64,000 nucleotides of DNA from Acidobacteriota bacterium. GTDB taxonomy: Bacteria > Acidobacteriota > Terriglobia > Bryobacterales > Bryobacteraceae. The notes below the pieces were generated by a model. It did not search any database and had not been told where the DNA came from. It was given only the letters and a program-made list of their open reading frames with translations. The position numbers and the translations under genes were made by a program. The stretch spans positions 1 to 64,000 of the forward strand of contig VFZW01000002.1 of assembly GCA_016871055.1 (NCBI GenBank). Reading direction: 5' to 3'. This document shows positions 36,388-45,605 of the stretch, one piece after another. How positions within the stretch are numbered: position 1 is the first letter of the stretch; each line of letters starts with the position of its first letter.

Positions 36388-38765
36388 TTCCGCGCGGTGG
36401 ACGCCGATCCGCTCTTTTCGTTCTGGCTGATCGCGGTTTTCGGCTTGATGCGAACGAGAATTGGCTCGGGCGCGACAAAGGTGTTCTGTTGCGGGCTGCG
36501 CGTTTCCACGCGGCCGCCGACGACGATGTACTGCTCGCCAGGCTCGGCCTGCGGCGTCGCCGCGATTTCGAAGGTGCGCTCGGTTTCGTTCTCGTTGAGC
36601 AGCACGCCGTTCAATCCGAAGCTCGGCAGTTCCGTGCGCGGCGGCATGTTCAACACATCCACCGGAACGCGTCCGCCGAATCCGTTGTTGCGCGCGATCT
36701 TCACGCTCACGGAGCCGACGCCGCCGGGCTCGATTTCAACCACCTTGGTCGACGACGTCATCGTCACATCGGCTTTCGGCGCAAGCGCGATCAGCTGCAG
36801 CGCGTCGCCGGGATTCGCTTCGCGCACGATAGCTCCGGCGCGGCCATTGGCGACAAGCGGCGCGGCGCTCGTGAGTTTGGCATCAACGCCGGCGCTGAGC
36901 ACAAGCACGGCGCTGTTTTGTCCGGGCCGGATGATGGCCTTGGTCGCGGTAAAGCCGGCGGGGAGATTTTCGAGCGCCACTTCGATCGGGCCGTCGAAAC
37001 CATCGGTGCGAATGGCGGTGGCGGTGAGCGGAATCGAACCGCCCCGCGGGACGTTGGGATTCTGCGGCGCGATGGCGAGTTGGAAATCGTGGCGCGGCTC
37101 GCGGATCGTGAGGCGATAGGCGAGATTGCCCGTGCGCTGGCCTTGCACATCGCGCACGCGGACGTGATATTCGCCGTCGGCCGGCACGGTGAATCGCAGG
37201 TAGCTGTCCTTGCCCCAACCGGGACCGCCGTCGTCGTTCTGCGCGTACAGCCGCACCAGAGGCAACCCGTTCGCCGCGGGCTTCGCGCCGGCGGGCAGCA
37301 GTTGCACCTTGTAGACGGCCTTGTCGATCGCCACCGCCTCGCTGGTTGTATTGAAGAACGCGCGGCGCTGGCCCATGAAACTTTCAAAGCGCGTGTCTTC
37401 GTCGGGTCCGCGCGGCAGCGCCGCCACCCGCACCACTTCGTGACCGAGCAGCATGTAGTCGCCGGCGTTGATGTTGGCCCAGTGGCTGATGCGCACGCCG
37501 GGCTGCGCGGAGTCGTGATCGCGAAGCACGGTGAAGGTTTCGACGACGGGACGCACGACCATTTGTTCGATCGGCATCCCACGCGCGTCGAGCACTTCGA
37601 CGTACGAATCGAGATCAGCGCCGAGTCGGCGCGCGTTTACATCGAGGACCAACTGCTGCCCCTTGCGCGCGTTGAATTTGTAGCGGTGTTCCGCCGCGCC
37701 GTCATTCAATGACGCATTCACCGTCACCGGCAGCGTCAGCATCTGGCCGTCTCCCGAGCGGCGCACTTCCGGCTCCTCGCCGAGCGCCAGCTTCACGCGG
37801 TTGAACGCGGCGCCGTCGGCGCCCTCCGGCCGCAGCAGCACGGCGTTCGGATCTTCCTTCGACGCAACGCCTTTCACGGTTACTTTCGACGCTCCCAGAT
37901 GCGCGCCTTGAAGCTCAATCTCGGCCTGTTTGCCGCGCTGCACGCCAAGCGGAAACGCGCTGGAAACGACAGCGAACTCGCCGGCCTTGATGCGATACGT
38001 ATTCGACGCGCGGCCCGATTTTTCAAAATCCGTGACGCGGACATAGTAGACGCCGGGCTTAGTGAACTTGTGCGTGAAGAGCGCGGCGGTAAGGCCGCCG
38101 TCAGCGCCGTATTCGGTGATGACGTTGCCTTCGGCGTCGAGAATCGCCACCAGCGGCTGCAGCGTCGAACCAGCCATCGAGCCGCCGTTATCGAACACCA
38201 GCGTTGTCGCCGCCTTCAGCGTGAGTTTGAAGTGATCGGTATCGCCCGCTCGCGTGACTGCGCCGGTGAGAATCGCGGGCAGATAGACTTCGACGGCGTT
38301 GTCGATCGAGTCGTTCGGTTCCTTGTCGGTGCTCTCGCCGTAGTATGGCTCAATCAGCAGAGCGCCTTCGGGACTGGTGCCGAGCGGCGTCTCGACGCGA
38401 AACGTCACAGGACCGATCGGCGCTTCCGGATCGACATCGAGTTCGACGGTGACCTGATTCCGCGGCGGCAGCGGGCCGAGATCGACCGTCGACGCGGTGC
38501 CGTTGGATCCGAGACGAACTTCGGCGAGATCGGGCAGTTCCTTGATGCGCAGGATGCGGCCTTTTACCGAGGGATCGGAGAAGACGATGCGCGTCGCGCC
38601 CGCGAGGTTGAAGCCTTCGACGTTAAGTTCGACCGTTGTGCCGCGGGAGATGCCGCGCTGCGAGATGTCGCGGATGTTGGGCGGCGTGATGCGCGTACCG
38701 GTGGGATGATCGGTCTTCTGCGCGAAGAGACTAGCGGTTAGCAGTACGGGCAGCAGCAGGCGCAT
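36384..38765 (-). CDS. Exported protein with bacterial pre-peptidase C-terminal (PPC) domains
   Basis: 793 residues from ATG 38765 with a Sec leader (MRLLLPVLLTASLFAQ). It contains Ig/IPT-like segments (ISRGTTVELNVEGFNLAGAT), and a PPC-type domain beginning EPNDSIDNAVEV and continuing with GDTDHFKLTLKAATTLVFDN and KPGVYYVRVTDFE; a second similar block lies in the middle (AEHRYKFNARKGQQLVLDVN). No catalytic domain is visible, so it is probably a binding or scaffold protein outside the membrane. It overlaps the WD40 gene by 35 bp and the next gene by 4 bp. Confidence 0.8.
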   Translation of the reverse strand: MRLLLPVLLTASLFAQKTDHPTGTRITPPNIRDISQRGISRGTTVELNVEGFNLAGATRIVFSDPSVKGRILRIKELPDLAEVRLGSNGTASTVDLGPLPPRNQVTVELDVDPEAPIGPVTFRVETPLGTSPEGALLIEPYYGESTDKEPNDSIDNAVEVYLPAILTGAVTRAGDTDHFKLTLKAATTLVFDNGGSMAGSTLQPLVAILDAEGNVITEYGADGGLTAALFTHKFTKPGVYYVRVTDFEKSGRASNTYRIKAGEFAVVSSAFPLGVQRGKQAEIELQGAHLGASKVTVKGVASKEDPNAVLLRPEGADGAAFNRVKLALGEEPEVRRSGDGQMLTLPVTVNASLNDGAAEHRYKFNARKGQQLVLDVNARRLGADLDSYVEVLDARGMPIEQMVVRPVVETFTVLRDHDSAQPGVRISHWANINAGDYMLLGHEVVRVAALPRGPDEDTRFESFMGQRRAFFNTTSEAVAIDKAVYKVQLLPAGAKPAANGLPLVRLYAQNDDGGPGWGKDSYLRFTVPADGEYHVRVRDVQGQRTGNLAYRLTIREPRHDFQLAIAPQNPNVPRGGSIPLTATAIRTDGFDGPIEVALENLPAGFTATKAIIRPGQNSAVLVLSAGVDAKLTSAAPLVANGRAGAIVREANPGDALQLIALAPKADVTMTSSTKVVEIEPGGVGSVSVKIARNNGFGGRVPVDVLNMPPRTELPSFGLNGVLLNENETERTFEIAATPQAEPGEQYIVVGGRVETRSPQQNTFVAPEPILVRIKPKTAISQNEKSGSASTARK

Positions 38766-40011
38766 TGCGTATCGACTCCATTTCGTAGAACTCAAGCGTG
38801 CCGTCCAGCCGCGCGGCGGCCAGACGGCGGCCATCGGCTGAAAACGCAAGGCCGAGGACCCATTCGGATTGATTGGGGAGCACGCCGGCTTCGGACAAAT
38901 CGGCCGTGCGGAAAAGTTTAATGGTGCGATCGGCCGAGGCCGACGCGAGCAGCGAACCATCGGGCGAAAACGCGAGACGAAGAATCGTGTCCTCGTGCGC
39001 GATGAGCGTATTCTTCAACTCGCCGCTTTTGTCGCCGACCGACCAGAGGCGAATGGTCTTATCGCCGCCCGCCGCGGCGACAGTCTTGCCGCCGGGAGAA
39101 ACGGCGATGCCATTGACGCCGTCGGTCGATTCGGAGAACGTGTAGAGGCGCTCGCCCGTTTGTGGATTCCAGATCTTGACGGTGCGATCGGCGGCGGCGG
39201 AAATGAGCTTGCCGTCGGCGGTGAACGACAACGCGTAGACGGCGTCTATGTGATCCTTCATCGGGCGGATTTGTTTGCCCGTCGCCGCGTCCCACAGATA
39301 GATCATCTTGTCGTAGCTCGCGGTGGCGAGCGTTTTGCCGTCGGCCGAAAACGCGACGGCGTAAATGGAATCGGCGTGGCCTTCAATCGTCGCCTCCACC
39401 TGCTTGGTGGCGAGGTTCCAGATCTTCACTTCGCCCTTTTGCGAAGGGAGTCCGCCCGCGGCTGCCAGGCGTTGCCCATCGGCCGAGATCGCAACCGCGC
39501 GGACCACTTCGGCGTGACCGTCGAGCGCGCCGGTCTGCTTGCCGTTCGCATCGAAAAGCCGCACGCGTTTGTGGCCGCCGGCGGCGATGACGTTGCCTTT
39601 CCACGCCAGCGCGTAGTTGGCGGGCTTCACGGGAACACGCGGTTTGATGTCGGGCCGAATCGCGCTCGACGGCCGCACGATCGGATTCGCTTCCGGCTTC
39701 GCGCCGTTGGCGATCCACTTGCGAACGATTTCGATTTCCCCGGCGGCGAGCTTGCGCCCATCCATCGGCATGATCGGCTTCATCTCGCCTGTCAAAACCA
39801 ACAGCAGCCGCGACTCCTGCGGCTTGCCGGGCACAATGATCGGCCCTTGATTGCCGCCGCGCATCAGGCCCTCGTGCGTCTCAACGTCAAGCGTGCCCAT
39901 CTTCACGGTGGCCGCGTGGCAGCCGTAGCAATATTGCTTGAAGATCGGCTGCAAGTCTTTCTCAAAGCTCTGCGCGCCGAGGGTCATCGAAGCTAGTAGA
40001 AGCAGTCGCAT
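38731..40011 (-). CDS. Planctomycete-type cytochrome c plus WD40 beta-propeller protein
   Basis: 426 residues. A leader (MRLLLLASMTLGAQ) precedes a cytochrome-like PSCyt1 domain with the heme motif CYGCH (LQPIFKQYCYGCHAATVKMG) and PGKPQESRLLLVLTGEMKPI. Residues about 130-420 are WD40 repeats (VRAVAISADGQRLAAAGG, IYAVAFSADGKTLATASYDK, VYALSFTADGKLISAAADRT, ILRLAFSPDGSLLASASADR). Likely periplasmic electron-carrier or scaffold. Its ATG overlaps the upstream stop (TGATG). Confidence 0.87.
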   Translation of the reverse strand: MRLLLLASMTLGAQSFEKDLQPIFKQYCYGCHAATVKMGTLDVETHEGLMRGGNQGPIIVPGKPQESRLLLVLTGEMKPIMPMDGRKLAAGEIEIVRKWIANGAKPEANPIVRPSSAIRPDIKPRVPVKPANYALAWKGNVIAAGGHKRVRLFDANGKQTGALDGHAEVVRAVAISADGQRLAAAGGLPSQKGEVKIWNLATKQVEATIEGHADSIYAVAFSADGKTLATASYDKMIYLWDAATGKQIRPMKDHIDAVYALSFTADGKLISAAADRTVKIWNPQTGERLYTFSESTDGVNGIAVSPGGKTVAAAGGDKTIRLWSVGDKSGELKNTLIAHEDTILRLAFSPDGSLLASASADRTIKLFRTADLSEAGVLPNQSEWVLGLAFSADGRRLAAARLDGTLEFYEMESIRNAPAAARTANR

Positions 40012-42443
40012 CAGTAGTTGAACAGAAATTCTTTCGCGGTCAACATCGACCAGACAAGGTCTTCGATCGCCTCTTTGCGCGCCGTCTGTTGCGCCTCGCG
40101 CGTGGGTTTCGACTCGCGCACTTTGCGAAGCATCTCGCCGACGTCTTTCAATTCGCTTTCGCGCGGATAGCGGGCGTAGGCGCTCAGGTAGAGCTGATCG
40201 AGCATCTTTTTATCCGATAGCCCGAGCTTCAACATCAACGCGACAACGCCATCGGCGGCGCTCAGTTTCTTGTTGAGCGTATCGCCGTTGATCACATGCA
40301 GCGCTTGCGTGATTGAAGGATCGCTCGACCGTTCGCCCGCATCGCAGAGAATTCGCTCGGGCCGTCCAAACGCCGCGAGGAACTGTGACTGCACGCGAAC
40401 ATCGGGCAACTGCATGGCGCGCGTGCCCGCCGGATAGCCGGCGAAGTTTGTCGGCACGCCGCTCACCTGGCTCATCGCGTCGAGCAGCACTTCGGCCGGC
40501 AGACGCTTGACGATGTAGCGCGAGTAGAAAATCTCATCGCGTTGGTTCGTCGCGTTTGAGTCGCTTGAAAGCTGATAGACCGCCGAGTTCATGATCGTGC
40601 GGATGAGGTGTTTGATGTCGTACTTATTCTTGACGAAGTCGTCGCTGACGGCCTTGAACAGCTCTTCGTTCGACGCGGGATTGGTGGCGCGAACGTCATC
40701 GATCGGATTCACCAGACCGCGGCCCATGAGGTTGCCCCATACGCGGTTGACGATGTTACGCGTGAAGTAGGGGTTGTCGTTGACGAGCCATTCGGCGAGG
40801 TGCGCGCGGCGGTCGCCGCCTTGGTCGAGCGGCATGGCTTTGCCGTCGAGCGGCGCGGGTTCAAGCGGCTTCAACAAGCGCGGATGGTTGATGTCGCCGG
40901 CAGTCTTGACGTAGACGATGTTGTCGGCGGCGGTTGAGCCGTTCTTAATGCCGACGCGCGCGAAGAGATTGGCGAACTGGTAATACTGCTTCTGCGTCCA
41001 CTTCTCCATCGGGTGGTTGTGGCAACGCGCGCACGTAAGGCGCTGGCCGAGGAACGCCTGCGTGACGTTTTCGGAAAGCTCGATGGTGTCCTTATGGAGC
41101 ACGAAATAGTTCAGCGCTCCGTTGGCGCGGGCGCTACCGGTGGACGTGAGCAACTCCTTCGCGAACACATCCCAAGTCTTGTTGGCCTTCACCGAATCGC
41201 GGATCCAGTTGTAGAAAGCCCACATCGCGGGCGTGCGAAGTTTGCGGCTCGATACAAGCAAAAGGTCGCTGTACTTGTAGGCCCAGTAGTCGACGAACTC
41301 GTCGCGTTCAAGCAGGCGGTCGATGAGCTTGGCGCGCTTGTTGGGCGCGGCGTCAGCGAGGAACTGTTCGACCTCCTCGGCGGTGGGCAGAATGCCGGCG
41401 GCGTCGAGATAAGCGCGGCGAATGAACGTCGAGTCATCGGCTGGTTGCGAAGGTGCGAGGTTCAGCGACCTCCATTTCGCGAGCGCGAGGTTATCGATGA
41501 AATTGCGCGGCTGGAACTTGGAGTAATCGGCTTGCGAAACCTGATTCGGGAACGGCACGCTGAGGCGCGCGTAGAGGACTTTGCTCTGATACCAGAGCGT
41601 AATGGCAGCTTCGCCGTGGCCGTTCATCTTGACGCGGCCGAAGTCATCGACGCTGGCGACGCCTTCATTGGTGGAAGTGAACTTGACCCAGTTGGTGACA
41701 TCTTCGACACGGCCGTCGGCGTAGCGCGCGCGGACGAGCAGCTGTTGCTCGGCATTCGGTTGCAGCGCGGCGTTGGCGGGGTAGACTTCGAGATTTTGAA
41801 TCGCGATGTCCTTCGCGCTGGGCGCGGGTGCGCCGGAGGCGATCCACTCGGAAAACACACGGTATTCGAGCGAATCGTGCTTGAAGCGAAGGCCGCCCAT
41901 GTGCGGGATCGCGTAAGTGGCCTTGAGAAGAACCAGACTATTGGAGGGATCGGCGACCGAAACGCGGCGGCCGGAGGACTGGCGGAGCAGCGCGTCGTAG
42001 TCTTGCTCGGGATCGTAGCCGCGAAGTGTCAGCTTAAAGCCGTTCTTGCCGGCGAGCGCGCCGTGGCAAGCGCCTTGATTGCAGCCCATCTTGGTCATCA
42101 CGGGGATGACGTGGTTCGCGAAGTTCCAGGTGAATGGCGCCTTGGCGTTCTTCACGCTGACGGCGGCCTGCGCCTTGATGCCATCGTGTTCGGCGGTGAT
42201 CGTCGCGGCACCGTCGGAGACGGGAGTAACGAGGCCGCTCGGCGAGACGGTGGCGACAGCGGGGTTCGACGATGTCCATTTCGCCGAGCGCGTCCAGTCG
42301 ATGTTCGTCGCGCCGTCGACGGCTTCGGCGAGGAGTTGATGCCGCGACTCGGGCGTAGCGAGTTCAACCTTCGCGGGGAGAATGGAGAGCGATGGCGCGG
42401 CGTGCAGCGCTGCAGCTACGGCAATGGAAATCAGTGGTCGCAT
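40011..42443 (-). CDS. DUF1549/DUF1553 protein with bacterial Ig-like domain and heme-type motifs
   Basis: 810 residues from ATG 42443, exported (MRPLISIAVAAALHAAPS). A BIG2-like Ig domain (AKWTSSNPAVATVSPSGLVT) is followed by GCNQGACHGALAGKNGFKLT, a CX4CH variant typical of this subfamily, a second Ig-like segment (QNLEVYPANAALQPNAEQQL), DUF1549 with CARCH (LTCARCHNHPMEKWTQKQYY) and DUF1553 (NPYFTRNIVNRVWGNLMGRG, VKRLPAEVLLDAMSQVSGVP). It sits 4 bp after the DUF2283 gene and its stop overlaps the WD40 start. Confidence 0.9.
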   Translation of the reverse strand: MRPLISIAVAAALHAAPSLSILPAKVELATPESRHQLLAEAVDGATNIDWTRSAKWTSSNPAVATVSPSGLVTPVSDGAATITAEHDGIKAQAAVSVKNAKAPFTWNFANHVIPVMTKMGCNQGACHGALAGKNGFKLTLRGYDPEQDYDALLRQSSGRRVSVADPSNSLVLLKATYAIPHMGGLRFKHDSLEYRVFSEWIASGAPAPSAKDIAIQNLEVYPANAALQPNAEQQLLVRARYADGRVEDVTNWVKFTSTNEGVASVDDFGRVKMNGHGEAAITLWYQSKVLYARLSVPFPNQVSQADYSKFQPRNFIDNLALAKWRSLNLAPSQPADDSTFIRRAYLDAAGILPTAEEVEQFLADAAPNKRAKLIDRLLERDEFVDYWAYKYSDLLLVSSRKLRTPAMWAFYNWIRDSVKANKTWDVFAKELLTSTGSARANGALNYFVLHKDTIELSENVTQAFLGQRLTCARCHNHPMEKWTQKQYYQFANLFARVGIKNGSTAADNIVYVKTAGDINHPRLLKPLEPAPLDGKAMPLDQGGDRRAHLAEWLVNDNPYFTRNIVNRVWGNLMGRGLVNPIDDVRATNPASNEELFKAVSDDFVKNKYDIKHLIRTIMNSAVYQLSSDSNATNQRDEIFYSRYIVKRLPAEVLLDAMSQVSGVPTNFAGYPAGTRAMQLPDVRVQSQFLAAFGRPERILCDAGERSSDPSITQALHVINGDTLNKKLSAADGVVALMLKLGLSDKKMLDQLYLSAYARYPRESELKDVGEMLRKVRESKPTREAQQTARKEAIEDLVWSMLTAKEFLFNY

Positions 42444-42447
42444 GGCA

Positions 42448-42714
42448 TTACAAGGTTCCTTCCACACCAGGGCATGTGGCCGAATCGAGCAGGGCTTGGG
42501 GGAGAGAAAGCGTTGCGTCGAGGACTTCGATTCCGATAAGGCGGCCGGCGGCATCCAAGTCGAGGTTGATCATGGATTTCGTCCGGCTATCGTCAACAAC
42601 AACGGTATGGGCCGCCTCTCCGTAACCGACGTTCCGCAGGTAGATGTAGGCGGCGTTGGCTTCGCGATCATAGGTGACGAAGGGAAATCGACGTGGCTGG
42701 AATGTTGCCGACAT
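42448..42714 (-). CDS. DUF2283 domain protein
   Basis: 88 residues. The segment FVTYDREANAAYIYLRNVG followed by VVVDDSRTKSMINLDLDAAG and LIGIEVLDATLSLP is the compact DUF2283 fold. No signal peptide, so it stays in the cytoplasm although its neighbours are exported. It lies 3 bp after the DUF1501 stop and 4 bp before the DUF1549/1553 start, so it is inside the operon. Function unknown. Confidence 0.85.
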   Translation of the reverse strand: MSATFQPRRFPFVTYDREANAAYIYLRNVGYGEAAHTVVVDDSRTKSMINLDLDAAGRLIGIEVLDATLSLPQALLDSATCPGVEGTL

Positions 42715-42717
42715 GGC

Positions 42718-44097
42718 TCAGGCGAATAGTTCTTTAATCGGCTCAACGCCCCGCTCAACAATCGGAATCGGCCGGCCCTGCGCGCCGGGCAGTTCCGTCT
42801 CGAGCGAAATATTGAGGCCCTTGTAAATCGTCGCGGCAACTTCGTTCGGCTGCGTCGGGCGGTCCTTCGGGAAGCCGCCGATTTCATCGCTCGATCCCAC
42901 GACTGTGCCGCCTTTCAACGGCCCGCCGCCCATCAGCACGGTGTAGCACTGCGGCCAGTGATCGCGGCCGCCGGCCGGGTTGACCTTGGGCGTACGGCCG
43001 AATTCGCCGAAGCCGACAACCATCGTGTTCGAAAGCAGCCCGCGCTGGCTCAAGTCTTCGAGCAGACTCGAATAGGCCATGTCAAACATCGGGCCGACGA
43101 GGTCGCGGTAACACGAGATCGGCGAGAACGGTTTCGAACCGTGGATATCCCAGGTGATTTCATCGAACACGGTTTCGAACATGTTGATCGTCACAAAGCG
43201 GACGCCCGCTTCGATCAACCGGCGCGCCAGCAGGCAGCTTTGTCCGAAGCGGTTGAGTCCGTACTTCTCACGGACCGATTCGGGCTCGCGATGCAGCTCG
43301 AACGCTTCGCGGGCCTTGGCGCTCGACATCAATGTGTAGGCCTGCTGGAAGGAGTTGTCGAGCAGCCGCGCTTCCTGCGAAGTCTCGAACTTGCTGACCG
43401 TCTTGTCGACCATCTGGCGCCAGTCCTTGCGGCGATCGACACGCAGCGCGGTGAGGTAGTCGGGCGGCAGCATGTCGGGCACGCGGAAGTTGGGATCGGC
43501 GGGGTCGGAGTTAAGGATAAACGGATCGAACGCCTTGCCGAGGAAGCCCGCGCCGTGGCCGTGCGGCATGTTGCCGCCGGTCGCACCGATGGGGCGCGGC
43601 AGCAGAATGTGCGGCGGCACATCGCCCTGCGGCCCTTTGAGTTTGCTGAGTACGCAGCCGAAGCTGGGATGTTCGACGCCGCCCTGGAAGAGCCGGCCGG
43701 TCTGCATCATCTGATGGCCGGTGTCGTGAACGGCGGCGGCGGTGTGATACATCGAACGCACGAGCGAAAACTTGTCGGCGTGTTTGGCGATGCGCGGGAA
43801 ATTCTCGGATATCTCGATACCGGGAACGTTCGTCTTGATCGGCTTGTACGGCCCGCGGATTTCGATGGGCGCGTTGGGCTTCATGTCGAAGGTGTCGAGC
43901 TGCGAAGGCCCGCCGACGAGCATCATGAGGATGCAATTGGTATCGGACTTCTTCGTATCGACCGCGCCGAGGGCCTTCAATCCCATAAACTGCGTGAGGC
44001 CGAGGCCAAACGTGGAAAGCGCGCCGGCGTGGAGGAAATCGCGGCGGCGCGTGCCGTCGCAAAACTCGGCTGGCTTGTCGGCGTCAAGACGGATCAT
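42718..44097 (-). CDS. DUF1501 domain protein, Tat signal
   Basis: 459 residues. A twin-arginine leader (TRRRDFLHAGALSTFGLGLT) precedes the DUF1501 domain: CILMMLVGGPSQLDTFDMKP, LVRSMYHTAAAVHDTGHQMM, RRLIEAGVRFVTINMFETVF, VVGFGEFGRTPKVNPAGGRD and VLMGGGPLKGGTVVGSSDEI. First gene of the seven-gene operon, with GAGGAAA upstream and a -10-like TAGAAT within a palindrome at 44113-44126. Confidence 0.9.
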   Translation of the reverse strand: MIRLDADKPAEFCDGTRRRDFLHAGALSTFGLGLTQFMGLKALGAVDTKKSDTNCILMMLVGGPSQLDTFDMKPNAPIEIRGPYKPIKTNVPGIEISENFPRIAKHADKFSLVRSMYHTAAAVHDTGHQMMQTGRLFQGGVEHPSFGCVLSKLKGPQGDVPPHILLPRPIGATGGNMPHGHGAGFLGKAFDPFILNSDPADPNFRVPDMLPPDYLTALRVDRRKDWRQMVDKTVSKFETSQEARLLDNSFQQAYTLMSSAKAREAFELHREPESVREKYGLNRFGQSCLLARRLIEAGVRFVTINMFETVFDEITWDIHGSKPFSPISCYRDLVGPMFDMAYSSLLEDLSQRGLLSNTMVVGFGEFGRTPKVNPAGGRDHWPQCYTVLMGGGPLKGGTVVGSSDEIGGFPKDRPTQPNEVAATIYKGLNISLETELPGAQGRPIPIVERGVEPIKELFA

Positions 44098-44112
44098 GGG
44101 CAGTTTCCTCTG

Positions 44113-44126
44113 CGGTAATTCTACCG
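44113..44126 (-). promoter_or_regulatory. Palindrome over a -10-like box of the seven-gene operon
   Basis: CGGTA (44113-44117) and TACCG (44122-44126) flank ATTC; on the minus strand the centre reads TAGAAT, a -10-like box 20 bases before ATG 44097. The -35 region is weak. Confidence 0.35.
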
Positions 44127-44151
44127 TAAATAGCTGGCGAACAGAGGGAGG

Positions 44152-45600
44152 CTAGGGCCGGCCAACAGCCGACGGATCCGGCCCAGGAATCGCAATCCCG
44201 CGAGCTTTCATCACTCTGTGAAAAGCGTCGACGGTTACCAGCGACGGCTTGTAGTTGCCGAAGCGATACCCTTCGGCGATCCGCAACGGAGTCCAGCCGA
44301 ACTTGTTCTTCCGGTTCCAGACGCCCGGATCGGCGTTTTTCGAATTCAGGAACTCGACCACCTTCGGCCCGTTCTTATACGCCGCGCCGTGCATCGCCGT
44401 CTCGCCGTTGGAGTCGACGGCATCGATCTTGTTACCTAGCTCAAGAGCCACCGCGCACGCCTCCAACGCATCGTCATCGCTGCCCGCGTCTTCACCGGGC
44501 GAGCGCGTGCCGAGACCCGCAGCCACCATCAGCGGCGTCGAATCGTCGACGGTCGGGAGCAGCGGATCAGCGCCAAGCGACGCAAGCAGCCGCATCATCT
44601 CCGCATCGCCGGTCCGCGCGGCCATCAGGAATGGCGTGGCGCCTTCGGTGTTCAGTCGCGTGAGTCCGATGTTGATCTTCTTCGACATCCGTGCGTTCAG
44701 ATCCGCGCCGTGCTCCTTCAGCTTGCGGACCATGTCCGCACTGGTGATATTGCCCGAACCCGTGGGTGAAGGATCGTTGTCGCCAAGCCCCGGCTTGCGA
44801 ACCTGCGTGATCGCGTGCAGCGCGGTCATGCCCGACCCATCGGAATTCGGATCAGCGCCGGCTTCGAGCAGTCGCGCCGCGAGTTCAAAGTGCCCGTTGA
44901 TCACCGCGAGCACAAGCGCGCTGGTGCCGGCGCGCGGCGCACCGGGCCGCCGGATCGAATTCGGCGGAGGCTGAATGACTTCGTTCACATCGACGCCGGC
45001 TTTTATCAGCGACTTCGCGGCCGCGATGCGGCCTTCGCGCACGGCGAACAGATACGGCGTGAAGCCGGAGCGTAGCCGCTCCCGGAAGTTCGCGCCGAAT
45101 TCGACCAGCGTCTCGACGACCGCCGCGTGGCCCTCGGCCGCGGCCCACATGATCGCTGTCTGGCCGCGCTGTTCTTCCTTCGCGTTGACGTTCGCACCGC
45201 CGCGTAGCAACGCCTTGACGGCGTCGAGTTTGCCCGTGCGCGCCGCGGTCATCAGCGGCGTCTCGCCGCCCGGCACGGCGGCATTCGGGTCCGCGCCGGA
45301 CTTTATCAGGAGTTCAACGATCGGCCCGTTGCCATTGGTCGCGGCGAGTGACAGCGGCGTCATTCCGTAACGGTTCTTGACCTTCGCGTCCGCGCCGGCG
45401 GCAAGCAGCGCTTTCACGGCCGCGATGTCTTCGTGCTGCGCGGCCCAATGTAGCGCGGTTGTGCCGTCGATCTGCGCGCCGTTGACGTCGGCGCGTTGTT
45501 TCACCAGCGTGTCGATCGGCGTGCGCGCGCGGACGGCGTCGGCGACGCGGCTGTCGGCCGCGCAGAGAACGCCGGCACAATACAAGGCTGCAAACCGCAT
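44152..45600 (-). CDS. Ankyrin-repeat protein, exported
   Basis: 482 residues with a short Sec leader (MRFAALYCAGVLCAADS). Ankyrin repeats fill residues about 40-430: DGTTALHWAAQHEDIAAVKA, YGMTPLSLAATNGNGPIVEL, GETPLMTAARTGKLDAVKAL, RGQTAIMWAAAEGHAAVVET, GATPFLMAARTGDAEMMRLL and GETAMHGAAYKNGPKVVEFL. Ankyrin arrays bind proteins; an exported one next to DUF1552/DUF1592 proteins is a recurring acidobacterial arrangement. It begins 5 bp after the DUF1552 stop on the same strand. Confidence 0.9.
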   Translation of the reverse strand: MRFAALYCAGVLCAADSRVADAVRARTPIDTLVKQRADVNGAQIDGTTALHWAAQHEDIAAVKALLAAGADAKVKNRYGMTPLSLAATNGNGPIVELLIKSGADPNAAVPGGETPLMTAARTGKLDAVKALLRGGANVNAKEEQRGQTAIMWAAAEGHAAVVETLVEFGANFRERLRSGFTPYLFAVREGRIAAAKSLIKAGVDVNEVIQPPPNSIRRPGAPRAGTSALVLAVINGHFELAARLLEAGADPNSDGSGMTALHAITQVRKPGLGDNDPSPTGSGNITSADMVRKLKEHGADLNARMSKKINIGLTRLNTEGATPFLMAARTGDAEMMRLLASLGADPLLPTVDDSTPLMVAAGLGTRSPGEDAGSDDDALEACAVALELGNKIDAVDSNGETAMHGAAYKNGPKVVEFLNSKNADPGVWNRKNKFGWTPLRIAEGYRFGNYKPSLVTVDAFHRVMKARGIAIPGPDPSAVGRP

Positions 45601-45605
45601 GGAAG

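Noticed and set aside
41013-42539. 508-codon plus-strand frame opposite DUF1549/1553
   Set aside because: Antisense shadow of a well-supported gene on the minus strand.
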